Positions 39,198-47,157 of a stretch of 52,728 nt of DNA are shown piece by piece (within the stretch, counting starts at the first letter, position 1; the number at the start of each line of letters is the position of its first letter). The stretch lies in contig NZ_JAGRLA010000008.1 in the NCBI RefSeq assembly GCF_020442045.1, forward strand, positions 1 to 52,728, read 5' to 3'. A model generated the notes under the pieces. The model searched no databases. It was not told the origin of the DNA and saw nothing but the letters and a program-made list of their open reading frames with translations. Both the position numbers and the translations under genes were made by a program. Origin of the DNA: Bauldia sp. GTDB taxonomy: Bacteria > Pseudomonadota > Alphaproteobacteria > Rhizobiales > Kaistiaceae.

Positions 39198-40430
39198 ATG
39201 ATTGTGATCAGAAGATTTTTGTCCTTGTTCGCCATCGCGGTCGCCTTGGGGGCCCCGCAATTCGCGAATGCGCAGGCGCCCGCGGGCGTGAGCGAGGGCG
39301 ACTGGGAGTCGATGAAGAACCTCGTCGATCCGACCGCGGTTCACTTCGAGGGATACGAAGCGGGGCTCGGGCTCAAGGAGGATGGATCGCCCTATCGCGT
39401 CCTCTACACCCCTTCCTGGCTCGGCGACGACTATCAGGTGGTAGCCAATGGCCTCCTGCATGCCCAGCTTGGCAAGGCCGGCGTTGAGGTCACCACGATA
39501 TCCGGAGATCTGGGCGCTGCGAACCAGGTCCGGGCAATCGAGGATGCGATCGCCACCGGACAATATGACGCGATCATCCTGCAGCCCCTCAATCCGCAGA
39601 CCATCGCGGTTGCCGTCGACAAGGCGGTGGCCGCGGGAATCGACGTCTACTCGTGGGTAACGACACCGAATACCGAAGAATATACGGGGTTCGCGGGATA
39701 TGATGCCGACCTTGTCGAAACCAACGGGCAGGTGGGGACGAAACTCGTCGAGCTGGCGGAGGCCGCCGGTGCAACCGAGGAGAATCCCTATCTGGTTCTG
39801 GAAATCTGGGGGGGACGTTCCTATCCGACGAGTCAGACCCGGCATTCCGGCGTCCACAAGGGCATCGGCGACAGCAAGATAGTCAAAGTCATCGAAACCG
39901 CCGACACGGATGGCAACCCCGATACCGTGATCCGCGCGATCCAGGACGCCTTTGCCCAGTATCCGGGCATCCAGGCGATGTATCCACACTGGGGCGATGC
40001 GAGTTCGTTCGAGGAAGGACTCCGTTCGGTCGGCCGCCTGGCCGACAAGGGCGAGGATGGCCATGTCGTCGTCTTTCTCCAGGACATCGACAAGTCGATG
40101 CTCGGCGGCATGCGTGATGGTGTCTTCGACTACACGCTCTCCAATGGCCCCTGGCCGCAGATCGACCTGGTCATGAAGATGTTCCTTTGGCATACCGTGC
40201 TGAAGCAGCCGCTTGGCGACGGGGCTGACCTCCCGAAGGACGTCTATCTTCCCATGCCGCTGTTGACCGGCGAGCAGCTCTACACGCCGGAAGGCCAGCT
40301 GTTCGGCGCGTCGGTCGCTTTCGCGGATATGCCGCTTGGCAAGTGGGACGTCTGGCCGGTTCTGGACACAACGTCTGTCGGGTATCCGGTTCCGACACTC
40401 GCCGCCCGCAAGACCTTGCTCGGATACTGA
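39198..40430 (+). CDS. Ribose-type ABC importer, substrate-binding protein 2
   Basis: A 410-residue periplasmic binding protein. The ATG at 39198 follows GGGAGGA, and a signal peptide ends near residue 26 (GAPQFANA). The mature part has the RbsB/TorT pattern (VANGLLHAQLGKAGVEVTTI, GQYDAIILQPLNPQTIAVAVDKAVAAGIDVYSW). It is about 50 residues longer than binding protein 1, with a longer C-terminal extension. The acidic, Trp- and Tyr-rich N-terminus (EGDWESMKNLVDPTAVHFEGYEAG) is unlike plain sugar-binding proteins. Tandem TetR-type operators lie just upstream. Ligand unknown. Confidence 0.87.
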   Translation: MIVIRRFLSLFAIAVALGAPQFANAQAPAGVSEGDWESMKNLVDPTAVHFEGYEAGLGLKEDGSPYRVLYTPSWLGDDYQVVANGLLHAQLGKAGVEVTTISGDLGAANQVRAIEDAIATGQYDAIILQPLNPQTIAVAVDKAVAAGIDVYSWVTTPNTEEYTGFAGYDADLVETNGQVGTKLVELAEAAGATEENPYLVLEIWGGRSYPTSQTRHSGVHKGIGDSKIVKVIETADTDGNPDTVIRAIQDAFAQYPGIQAMYPHWGDASSFEEGLRSVGRLADKGEDGHVVVFLQDIDKSMLGGMRDGVFDYTLSNGPWPQIDLVMKMFLWHTVLKQPLGDGADLPKDVYLPMPLLTGEQLYTPEGQLFGASVAFADMPLGKWDVWPVLDTTSVGYPVPTLAARKTLLGY

Positions 40431-40484
40431 GCCTCTGCGGGAGCAGGAGGGCCGCGGACAGTGGTCCCCTGCTCCATGCGAGGC
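40431..40484 (+). promoter_or_regulatory. Nested intergenic hairpin after binding-protein gene
   Basis: The stem GGAGCAGG/CCTGCTCC (40440-40447 and 40468-40475) is enclosed by an outer GCCTC/GAGGC pair (40431-40435 and 40480-40484), starting directly after the binding-protein stop. Such hairpins commonly protect the upstream mRNA or reduce downstream transcription so that the binding protein is made in excess over the ATPase. Importer 1 has no such gap. Confidence 0.6.
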
Positions 40485-40525
40485 TGTCCCATCGGTTTGG
40501 CGTGAGAAGATGCGGGGAGCACGGG

Positions 40526-42064
40526 ATGGCGGATCGGCGACCCGCTTTGCAGATGGTGAACATCACCAAGTCGTTCGGGTCGGTCGAGGTCCTGAAGGGA
40601 ATCTCGTTCGACGTTTATCCCGGCGAGGTCCATGCGCTGCTCGGCGAAAACGGCGCCGGCAAGAGCACGCTCATGAAGATACTCATGGGCATCCATGCCA
40701 AGACGTCCGGCCGCTACCTTGTCGACGGGGTGGAAGTCGGCTTCTCCGGCCCTGCGGACGCCCAGCGCAATCGCGTTTCGATGGTCTACCAGGAATTTGG
40801 GCTGGTCCCCTATCTGAGCGTCACCGAAAACATCTTCATGGGCCGCTTGCCGACCGCGTTTGGACGCGTTCAATGGAAGCAGGCGCGCCAGATGACGCTG
40901 GCCGCGCTGGCCCAGGTCGGGAGCAGCGTCGATCCCGACAAGCTCGTCGGAGACCTCAAGGTCGCTGATCAGCAGGAAGTCGAGATCGCCCGGGCGCTGT
41001 CCTACGATCCGCTGATCTATATCATGGACGAACCTTCCGCGGCGCTGTCGCGCGTCGAGATCCAGAACCTCTACGAACTGGTGCGGCTCCTGAAATCGAA
41101 GGGGGTCGCGATCGTGTATATCAGTCACAAGCTGGAGGAGGTGTTCGATCTCGCCGACCGAGTGACGATCCTTCGCGACGGCTATGTCGCGGGAACGCAT
41201 TCCACCTCGGATCTGACGATGGCCACCATCGTCGAGGAAATGACCGGACGCAGCATCGAGGCCACCCTCCGCGACGAGCATCGGAAGCCCGCGTCGGATG
41301 GAGAGCCGCTGCTCGAGGTCAAGGCGCTCACCTACGAGCCGTTCTTCGAAGACGTCAGCATTACCGTACCGAAGGGAAAGATTGTCGGCGTGGCCGGCGT
41401 CGTGGGAGCCGGCAAATCCGAGCTTGCGCGTGCCATATTCGGCGCCCTGCCGCCAAATGCGCTGGTTACCGGCGGGTTACGCTTCGACGGCCGGGACCTC
41501 CGGCCATCCCGGATGGCTCCCAACAAGTCCCGATCCTTGGGAATCGGCTTTGTGACCGAGGATCGGAAGGCTGAAGGCTTCGTGCCCGGCCAGCCGGTCA
41601 GCTTCAACATTCTTCTGCCCGCCTTGCGTCGGGTGAATGCGCTTGCGTTTCTTCTGGCCGGCCGCATGAGCCAGGTCGTCACCCGGGCGATCGATGAGGT
41701 GAAGCTGCGGCCCCGCGACCCCGGCAAGCTGGTCGACGAATTGAGCGGCGGCAATCAGCAGAAGGTTGTCATCGCCAAGTGGCTGGCCGCCGAGTCCCGC
41801 CTGATCATTCTTGATGAGCCGACCCGCGGCATCGACGTCGGGGCGAGGCAGGAAATCTATGAGCTGATGCGCAAACAAGCGGCGGAGAACGGCGCCGGCA
41901 TGCTGGTGCTTTCCTCGGACATGCGTGAAATTCTGGTCGCCTGCGATGAGATCTACCTGATGGTGCAGGGGCGCATCATCGACAAGATCGATCCCGCGGC
42001 GGTGACCGAGCATGAACTGATCGAGATGACCCTCGTGCGGGAGGGCGCGGCGAATGTCCATTGA
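40526..42064 (+). CDS. Ribose-type ABC importer, double ATPase 2
   Basis: A 512-residue two-domain ATPase. Domain 1 has Walker A GENGAGKST, weak signature LKVADQQEVEIARAL and Walker B IYIMDEPSAALS. Domain 2 has GVVGAGKSE, a full signature LSGGNQQKVVIAKWL and Walker B LIILDEPTRGID. The second-domain loop GVVGAGKSE lacks the final Ser/Thr of a strict Walker A, which is normal for this family. It starts at ATG 40526 and its end overlaps the first permease by 11 bases. Confidence 0.94.
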   Translation: MADRRPALQMVNITKSFGSVEVLKGISFDVYPGEVHALLGENGAGKSTLMKILMGIHAKTSGRYLVDGVEVGFSGPADAQRNRVSMVYQEFGLVPYLSVTENIFMGRLPTAFGRVQWKQARQMTLAALAQVGSSVDPDKLVGDLKVADQQEVEIARALSYDPLIYIMDEPSAALSRVEIQNLYELVRLLKSKGVAIVYISHKLEEVFDLADRVTILRDGYVAGTHSTSDLTMATIVEEMTGRSIEATLRDEHRKPASDGEPLLEVKALTYEPFFEDVSITVPKGKIVGVAGVVGAGKSELARAIFGALPPNALVTGGLRFDGRDLRPSRMAPNKSRSLGIGFVTEDRKAEGFVPGQPVSFNILLPALRRVNALAFLLAGRMSQVVTRAIDEVKLRPRDPGKLVDELSGGNQQKVVIAKWLAAESRLIILDEPTRGIDVGARQEIYELMRKQAAENGAGMLVLSSDMREILVACDEIYLMVQGRIIDKIDPAAVTEHELIEMTLVREGAANVH

Positions 42065-43058
42065 AAGGCGCCGCGCGGTTCGGCTCGAGCGCATCGCGGT
42101 CTCATCCGATTTCATTCGATTCCTGATCCTGATCGCCGTCATCCTGTTGTTCGCGCTCCTGACCAACGGGCGGACGGTATCCGCGATAGGGATCAACAAC
42201 ATCCTGCAGCAGACCGCGACGGTGGGGATCGTCGCGATCGCGCAGACATTCGTGATGCTTACCGGTGCCATCGACATTTCGTTCTACGGCGCCGGGCTTT
42301 TCATCTCCGTGCTCGGCGCCGCAACGATGACGAGCCGTTACGACCTCAACATTGTCGGTGGAGAACCCGTTCCGATCAGCGTCGGGATAGGCCTGATGAT
42401 TCTCGCGGGAATCTCGGTGGGATTTGTCAATGGCTTCGTGTCGTCGTATTTCGCCGTCCCGGCACTCGTCGTCACTCTCGGCACCTGGCAGATCACCCAG
42501 GGCCTCGCGCAGTTCCTCGGCCAGGGGTACACGATCACCGACCTGCCCGAGGCCCTGAAGCCTTTCGGTCGCGGCGAGATCCTTGGCCTGCCCATCCCCG
42601 TCTGGCTGATGCTCGGCTTGTTCGTGGCGGCCTATGTTGTGTTGCAGCACACCAGGTTCGGTCGCGCCATCTACGCGGTCGGGGGCAACCCGGGTAGTGC
42701 CCACCTCTCCGGAATCAACGTCCGACGCATCCAGGTCGGTGTCTTTGTGGTGGCCGGATTGCTGCTGGCCATCGCCGCGATCTCGGTCGAGGCGCGCCTG
42801 ATGGCGGTTTCCAACCGAACCTTCCTCGGGATCACCATCGATTCGATCGCGGCGGTCACGGTCGGCGGTGTCAGCATCTACGGAGGGCGGGGGACCATTG
42901 CCGGCGTCTTCCTCGGGACTTTCATTCTGGCGGTCATAGGAAACGGGCTGAACTCGATCGGCGCCACCCCCGACATTCAGGGCGTTACCAAAGGCGCGAT
43001 CATCCTGGCGGCCATTGCAATTGACTCGCACCAGAGTCGCAGGCGCAACCTGGTTTGA
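42054..43058 (+). CDS. Ribose-type ABC importer, permease 2a
   Basis: A 334-residue permease with about nine membrane helices. The helix pair around FVMLTGAIDISFYGAGLFISVLG takes the place of the GGxDLSVG motif of RbsC, so it is a divergent member. The coupling loop HTRFGRAIYAVGGNPGSAHLSGI is well kept. It overlaps the ATPase gene by 11 bases and the second permease follows almost directly. The pair 2a and 2b probably forms a heterodimer. Confidence 0.92.
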   Translation: MSIERRRAVRLERIAVSSDFIRFLILIAVILLFALLTNGRTVSAIGINNILQQTATVGIVAIAQTFVMLTGAIDISFYGAGLFISVLGAATMTSRYDLNIVGGEPVPISVGIGLMILAGISVGFVNGFVSSYFAVPALVVTLGTWQITQGLAQFLGQGYTITDLPEALKPFGRGEILGLPIPVWLMLGLFVAAYVVLQHTRFGRAIYAVGGNPGSAHLSGINVRRIQVGVFVVAGLLLAIAAISVEARLMAVSNRTFLGITIDSIAAVTVGGVSIYGGRGTIAGVFLGTFILAVIGNGLNSIGATPDIQGVTKGAIILAAIAIDSHQSRRRNLV

Positions 43059-43063
43059 CGGCA

Positions 43064-44080
43064 ATGAAACGAATCCTTGCAAACGAAAACACCGTCCGGC
43101 TGATGATCCTGCTGACGCTGGTGGTGCTGTTCGGCATTCTGACCGACGGAGCAAGCACCTCCCTGTCAAACCTGACAAACGTGCTGGTTCAATCGGCGAT
43201 TCGCGGGATCGCCGCCTGCGGGCAGGCGCTCGTGATCATGTCGGCGGGGCTGGACCTGGCGGTAAGCGGCATCGTCTCGGTCTCGCTCATGCTCGGCGCT
43301 GGCCTGGTGACTGCAAATCCCGAGCTGAACCTTCTCGGCTATCAGTTGCCGGTCGTGGTGGTCTTTCCGGTCATGCTGTTGGTTGCAGCCGCCTTCGGCC
43401 TGTTGAATGGCGTTCTGGTTGCCGGGCTCCGCATCCCGGCATTGTTGGCGACGCTCGGCGTCTGGCAGATTTCCGAGGGACTGGCCTACAAGCTGACCGG
43501 CAAGGGTTATGTCGACGGCATTTCCGAAAGCATCGGCGCGATCGCGACAACGGATGTCCTGTTTCTGCCCCTGCCGGTCGTCATCTTGTTTCTGGTTGTC
43601 GCTGCGACTCATGTCGTGCTTGGGCATACGACCTTCGGACGGGAGCTTTACGCGGTCGGCGGCAATGACCGGTCGGCCGTGATTTCCGGCGTCCGCGTGT
43701 CCTGGATCCGGTGCAGCGTCTACGGGATAGCGGGCCTGCTCTATGGAATCTGCGCGATCCTGAGCCTCGCCCACTACCAGGGTGCCACCATGGCGCAGGC
43801 ATCGGGCCTTGAACTGGAAACCATAGCGGCCGTGGCGATCGGCGGTGTGAGCCTGTCGGGCGGCAAGGGAACCATCGTCGGGGTGATCCTGGGTGTTCTC
43901 ATAGTGAGCGTGATTGGCAACGCACTGAACATCCTTGGTGCCGGTCCGACCTATCAGAACGTCGTCAAGGGTGGATTGCTGATTCTGGTGGTGGCGCTCG
44001 ATACGGCCGTCGCGAGGAGGCTGGTATTGCAGATGCTCGGTTTCTTCGCTGGACGGCGGGCCCAGCAAGATCAGCGATAG
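43064..44080 (+). CDS. Ribose-type ABC importer, permease 2b
   Basis: A 338-residue RbsC-type permease with the motif SAGLDLAVSGIVSVSLMLG, in place of the usual LSVG, and the coupling loop HTTFGRELYAVGGNDRSAVISGV. The ATG at 43064 was chosen; a TTG nine bases upstream, overlapping the previous stop, is an alternative. It is the last gene of importer 2 and is convergent with the third Rrf2 gene. Confidence 0.92.
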   Translation: MKRILANENTVRLMILLTLVVLFGILTDGASTSLSNLTNVLVQSAIRGIAACGQALVIMSAGLDLAVSGIVSVSLMLGAGLVTANPELNLLGYQLPVVVVFPVMLLVAAAFGLLNGVLVAGLRIPALLATLGVWQISEGLAYKLTGKGYVDGISESIGAIATTDVLFLPLPVVILFLVVAATHVVLGHTTFGRELYAVGGNDRSAVISGVRVSWIRCSVYGIAGLLYGICAILSLAHYQGATMAQASGLELETIAAVAIGGVSLSGGKGTIVGVILGVLIVSVIGNALNILGAGPTYQNVVKGGLLILVVALDTAVARRLVLQMLGFFAGRRAQQDQR

Positions 44081-44126
44081 CCGATTTGTCCGACGGTGCG
44101 GGCGGAAACAGGAGACGCCGGGTGCC

Positions 44127-44570
44127 TTAGGCAATCCCGAGCAGGTTGCGCAATGGCGTTCGCGGCTTGGCCAGGTCACCGATTGAATAGCCGTCGAGCG
44201 CCGCCATGAAGGCATCTTCCGCCTTTTGCAGCGCCTTCCTCAGGACGCAGCAGGAGCGGATCGCGCATGGCGCGTCGACGGGATCGAAACACGGAACCAG
44301 GGCCATGTCCGGCTCGGTCCTGCGGACGACCTCACCGACGCCGATCTCGCTCGCTGCCATGGCGAGCCGCAGTCCACCGCCGCGGCCGCGAAGCGTCTCG
44401 ACATAACCGGCGGTGCCGAGCTGGTAGGCGACCTTCATCAGATGGTTCCTGGATATCCCGTGATGCTCGGCAATCTCGCCGATGGTTGCCAACCGACCAT
44501 CGCCGTCGTTCATGACTGCGAGATACATCAGCAGCCGCAGCGCATAGTCGGTGTAGACCGTCAGCCGCAT
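44127..44570 (-). CDS. Rrf2-family iron-sulfur regulator, NsrR type
   Basis: A 147-residue Rrf2 regulator starting MRLTVYTDYALRLLMYLAV with the recognition helix around HHGISRNHLMKVAYQLG and ligand cysteines C94, C102 and C107/C108 (CAIRSCC). It is very like the 1986 protein in build and is divergent from the globin/ferredoxin pair, with an NsrR-like palindrome at 44598-44622 between them. Repression of the globin and release on NO is the likely logic. The start is well supported by the family N-terminus. Confidence 0.88.
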   Translation of the reverse strand: MRLTVYTDYALRLLMYLAVMNDGDGRLATIGEIAEHHGISRNHLMKVAYQLGTAGYVETLRGRGGGLRLAMAASEIGVGEVVRRTEPDMALVPCFDPVDAPCAIRSCCVLRKALQKAEDAFMAALDGYSIGDLAKPRTPLRNLLGIA

Positions 44571-44597
44571 GCAGGTGCCTCCCTCCGGTTATCGCTG

Positions 44598-44622
44598 AAA
44601 GATGTATATCATATATTGCTTT
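44598..44622. promoter_or_regulatory. NsrR-like palindrome between rrf2 and globin
   Basis: AAAGATGTATATC at the left and ATATATTGCTTT at the right pair in 9 of 12 positions around a central C. The first ten bases, AAAGATGTAT, are shared with the complement of the site at 830-858. It lies 28 bases before the Rrf2 start and 40 bases before the globin start, suitable to control both. Confidence 0.6.
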
Positions 44623-44661
44623 TTCTCAAGCCGATGATTACATGTATTTGGAATACTGGTT

Positions 44662-45105
44662 ATGAAGGATCGCGCAATGACCCGCCAGATCGACGACGCG
44701 ACGCGGCGCCCGCGCCGCGCCACTGTGACCGAGGACGGAATCCGCGATCTGGTCGACGTCTTCTATGCGAAGATCCGCCGCGATCCGGAACTGGGCCCGA
44801 TCTTTGCCCGCGCGATCCCCGGTGACTGGGGCCCGCACCTGGCAACGATGCGGGACTTCTGGTCATCGCTCGCGCTGACCAGCGGCCGCTACAAGGGAAA
44901 TCCTCTGGCCGTTCATCGCCGCATTATAGGCATGGAGCCGGCTCTGTTCGACCGCTGGCTCGCCCTTTTCGACGAGACCTGCGGCGAATTGTTCACAGCC
45001 GACCTCGCCGCGGCCTTCGTCGACAAGGCGACGCGTATCGCCGAGAGCTTCAAGCTCGGTCTCTTCTTTCGGCCTCACCAGACCTGGCCACCGGGCACGC
45101 CATGA
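44662..45105 (+). CDS. Group III truncated hemoglobin
   Basis: A 147-residue globin of the truncated group III type. It has the short pre-helix start, [16 protein letters not shown], the distal-side [14 protein letters not shown] and the proximal His segment [12 protein letters not shown], ending in the Phe/Trp-rich tail [12 protein letters not shown]. Such globins are linked to NO and peroxide chemistry. A start at 44677 (MTRQIDD) is an alternative. The stop overlaps the ferredoxin start by 4 bases, suggesting an electron-transfer partner. The NsrR-like site upstream fits an NO-detoxifying role. Confidence 0.9.
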   Translation: MKDRAMTRQIDDATRRPRRATVTEDGIRDLVDVFYAKIRRDPELGPIFARAIPGDWGPHLATMRDFWSSLALTSGRYKGNPLAVHRRIIGMEPALFDRWLALFDETCGELFTADLAAAFVDKATRIAESFKLGLFFRPHQTWPPGTP

Positions 45106-45440
45106 CATTCGTCGTCACCGACAATTGCATCAAATGCAAATATATGGACTGCGTCGAGGTCTGTCCCGTCGACTGTTTCTACGAAGGGCAGAATATGCTC
45201 GTCATCCATCCGGATGAGTGCATCGACTGCGGGGTCTGCGAACCAGAATGCCCGGCGGAAGCCATCCTGCCCGATACCGCGCCGGGCCTGGAGAATTGGT
45301 TGAGGCTCAACGCCGAGTTTGCGGCAACCTGGCCGAACATAACCAATCGCCGTGATCCACCCTCGGATGCCAAGGAATTCGACGGCGTCGCTGGAAAGCT
45401 TGAGCGGTATTTCTCGCCAGAGCCCGGCGAGGGAGGCTAA
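45102..45440 (+). CDS. fdxA: 7Fe ferredoxin FdxA
   Basis: A 112-residue FdxA ferredoxin with a 3Fe-4S and a 4Fe-4S cluster. The N-terminal ligands are C9, C17, C21 (with C12 and C25 nearby) in [20 protein letters not shown], and the second set is [12 protein letters not shown] (residues 40-51). The C-terminal extension with W, N and R residues ([16 protein letters not shown]) is typical. The tight overlap with the globin gene suggests that it reduces the globin or serves under NO stress. Confidence 0.94.
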   Translation: MTFVVTDNCIKCKYMDCVEVCPVDCFYEGQNMLVIHPDECIDCGVCEPECPAEAILPDTAPGLENWLRLNAEFAATWPNITNRRDPPSDAKEFDGVAGKLERYFSPEPGEGG

Positions 45441-45688
45441 TCTGCGCGGCAGGCGAAACATTCGGCCGTGCCGCAACTAGCCGGTATCAATCTCTTGGGT
45501 CCGGTGTCAGCGACCGACCGGGTGGGACATGGACCGCGTCCCGCTCTGGGGGGCCTGGGCGCTCATTCGTCGCGACGCCAGGGAGTGGCGGGGGCATCGC
45601 GGCGGCGATTGCCTCGCCTGAGAGCGGGCACGCCGCTTCATCGCGAAGCTATATTCGTCGGCTTGAGACCGACCGGTGGAGAACAGGG
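45441..45688. promoter_or_regulatory. Upstream region of nitronate monooxygenase with operator-like cores
   Basis: ACCGACCGGT at 45668-45677, 12 bases before the start codon, is the exact complement of the ten-base core ACCGGTCGGT of the tandem island operators. A second partial core, ACCGACCGG, lies at 45513-45521. Flanks do not match the 18-base sites, and this core also turns up by chance in GC-rich coding DNA (near 36284), so the sites are tentative. Nothing else is recognised here. Confidence 0.35.
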
Positions 45689-46783
45689 ATGAACAGCATA
45701 TGGACTGATCGACGGTTTCTCGATCTGGTCGGAGTCGACTTACCCATCGTCCAGGCGCCGATGGCCGGGCCCGTATTTTCCGACATGGTGGTCGCTGTCG
45801 CGAATGCCGGCGGGCTTGGGTCGCTGCCCTGCGCAACCTTTACTCCGGCAAAGATTCGAGAAGAACTTTCCCTTGTCAGGCAGCAGACCTCAGGTCCGGT
45901 CAACGTCAATTTCTTCTGCCACCGGCCGCCCGTATTCGATGCCGAACGGGAGAAGCGGTGGCGGACACGTCTTGGCCCTTACTACGAGGAGTTCGGGCTC
46001 GATCCTGAGATGCCTGTTCCCGCGTCCAGCAGGACGCCCTTCGATGAAGAGGCCTGTCTCCTCGTCGAGGAGTTCCGTCCCGAAGTCGTCAGCTTCCATT
46101 TCGGTCTCCCGGAACAACCCCTGCTGGCCCGCGTGAAGGCAACGGGAGCAAGGATCCTCTCGTCGGCTACGACCGTAGCCGAGGCTCGCTGGCTGGAGGA
46201 TCGGGGCTGCGATGCGATCATTGCGCAAGGCGTGGAGGCCGGGGGCCACAGGGGAATGTTCCTCACTGACGATATATCCACGCAGGTGGGAACCTTTTGC
46301 CTGGTGCCGCAGATAGCGGACGCGGTGAAGGTGCCGGTCGTCGCGGCAGGCGGAATTGCCGATGGACGCGGGATCGTTGCTGCCTTCGCCCTTGGCGCCT
46401 CGGCGGTGCAGGTCGGCACGGCCTTTCTCTTCACACCGGAAGCCAGGTTGGCGAAGCCCCACAGGGAAGCCCTGGCTGGCGACCATGCCGGCGAGACGGC
46501 TCTCACCAACATCTTCACGGGCCGGCCGTCGCGCGGAATCCTCAACCGCGCGATGCGGGAGCTTGGCCCGATGACCGGGAGCGCGCCGGCGTTCCCACTG
46601 GCGGGCGGCAGCCTGGCACCTCTCCGCGCTGTCACGGAGAAAGCCGGTTCCGGAGACTTCATGTCCCTTTGGGCCGGTCAGGCCGCGAGGATCTGTCACG
46701 GCCTTCCGGCGGGTGACCTAACGAGGAAGCTCGCCTCGGATGCGCTTGAGCGCCTTGGCGCCCGCATCGCCGGAACCCCGTAG
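45689..46783 (+). CDS. Nitronate monooxygenase
   Basis: A 364-residue FMN-dependent TIM barrel of the nitronate monooxygenase (2-nitropropane dioxygenase) family. It has VQAPMAGPVFSDMVVAVANAGGLGSLP, the QGVEAGGHRG loop with the catalytic His, VPVVAAGGIADGRGI and ASAVQVGTAFLFTPEA (FMN phosphate site). It oxidises alkyl nitronates, such as propionate 3-nitronate, to aldehyde and nitrite or nitrate. The ATG at 45689 follows GGAGAACAGG. It stands alone between the ferredoxin and Crp/Fnr genes. Confidence 0.93.
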   Translation: MNSIWTDRRFLDLVGVDLPIVQAPMAGPVFSDMVVAVANAGGLGSLPCATFTPAKIREELSLVRQQTSGPVNVNFFCHRPPVFDAEREKRWRTRLGPYYEEFGLDPEMPVPASSRTPFDEEACLLVEEFRPEVVSFHFGLPEQPLLARVKATGARILSSATTVAEARWLEDRGCDAIIAQGVEAGGHRGMFLTDDISTQVGTFCLVPQIADAVKVPVVAAGGIADGRGIVAAFALGASAVQVGTAFLFTPEARLAKPHREALAGDHAGETALTNIFTGRPSRGILNRAMRELGPMTGSAPAFPLAGGSLAPLRAVTEKAGSGDFMSLWAGQAARICHGLPAGDLTRKLASDALERLGARIAGTP

Positions 46784-46807
46784 AACGATCCGCCGCGGCT
46801 CCTGTGC

Positions 46808-46902
46808 TCCCAGGCGGCGTCGAGCCCGGCGAAACCGTCCGGCGCGGCGTCCGGCCGGCCAAGCAACGCCGTGGCCTGCTCCCTGTCGGGCCTGATCGCC
46901 GA
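46808..46902 (-). pseudogene. narJ C-terminal remnant
   Basis: This 95-base segment matches, without gaps, bases 51140-51234 of the intact narJ gene in this window, with about 14 differences counted by eye. On the minus strand it still reads SAIRPDREQATALLGRPDAAP and then DGFAGLDAAWE, against SAIKPDREQVAALLDQPDAAPDDFAALDAAWE in NarJ. Nothing outside the segment matches narJ. Most differences are T to C in the remnant and many are silent, so it came from a diverged second narJ, not from a recent copy of the local one. Confidence 0.8.
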
Positions 46903-47007
46903 GGTCGCCGGGCAGGCCTCCGAGGATCGGCGACCCGGCGGGAAAGCCGAGTTCGGACCCCGGAAAGACCCGGATCCGGGGCGGGAATGACGAGGGTAGA
47001 CGGCACG

Positions 47008-47029
47008 TGTTTGATCGTGATCAAACACG
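47008..47029. promoter_or_regulatory. FNR-type box upstream of Crp/Fnr gene
   Basis: TTGATCGTGATCAA at 47011-47024 is a perfect TTGAT-N4-ATCAA FNR/Anr/Nnr box, extended to GTGTTTGAT/ATCAAACAC arms. It lies about 130 bases before the regulator start, so it fits activation or autoregulation by an oxygen- or NO-responsive Crp/Fnr protein, perhaps the encoded one. Confidence 0.8.
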
Positions 47030-47087
47030 ATACCGGGCATGTCGAGAATAATTGGAATGACCTGTTTCGCCAGTTGCCGATTTTAAT

Positions 47088-47105
47088 AAATCATATCAAT
47101 GATTT
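47088..47105. promoter_or_regulatory. AT-rich palindrome upstream of Crp/Fnr gene
   Basis: AAATCATATCAATGATTT has perfect 7-base arms (AAATCAT/ATGATTT) around ATCA and sits in the AT-rich leader 53 bases before the start. It could bind a second regulator or form a small mRNA hairpin. It does not match the Rrf2 sites. Confidence 0.45.
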
Positions 47106-47157
47106 ACCAGAACAGATTTGTGGCCTAACATTTATCGATCCTGCTCTCGGTTCAGCG

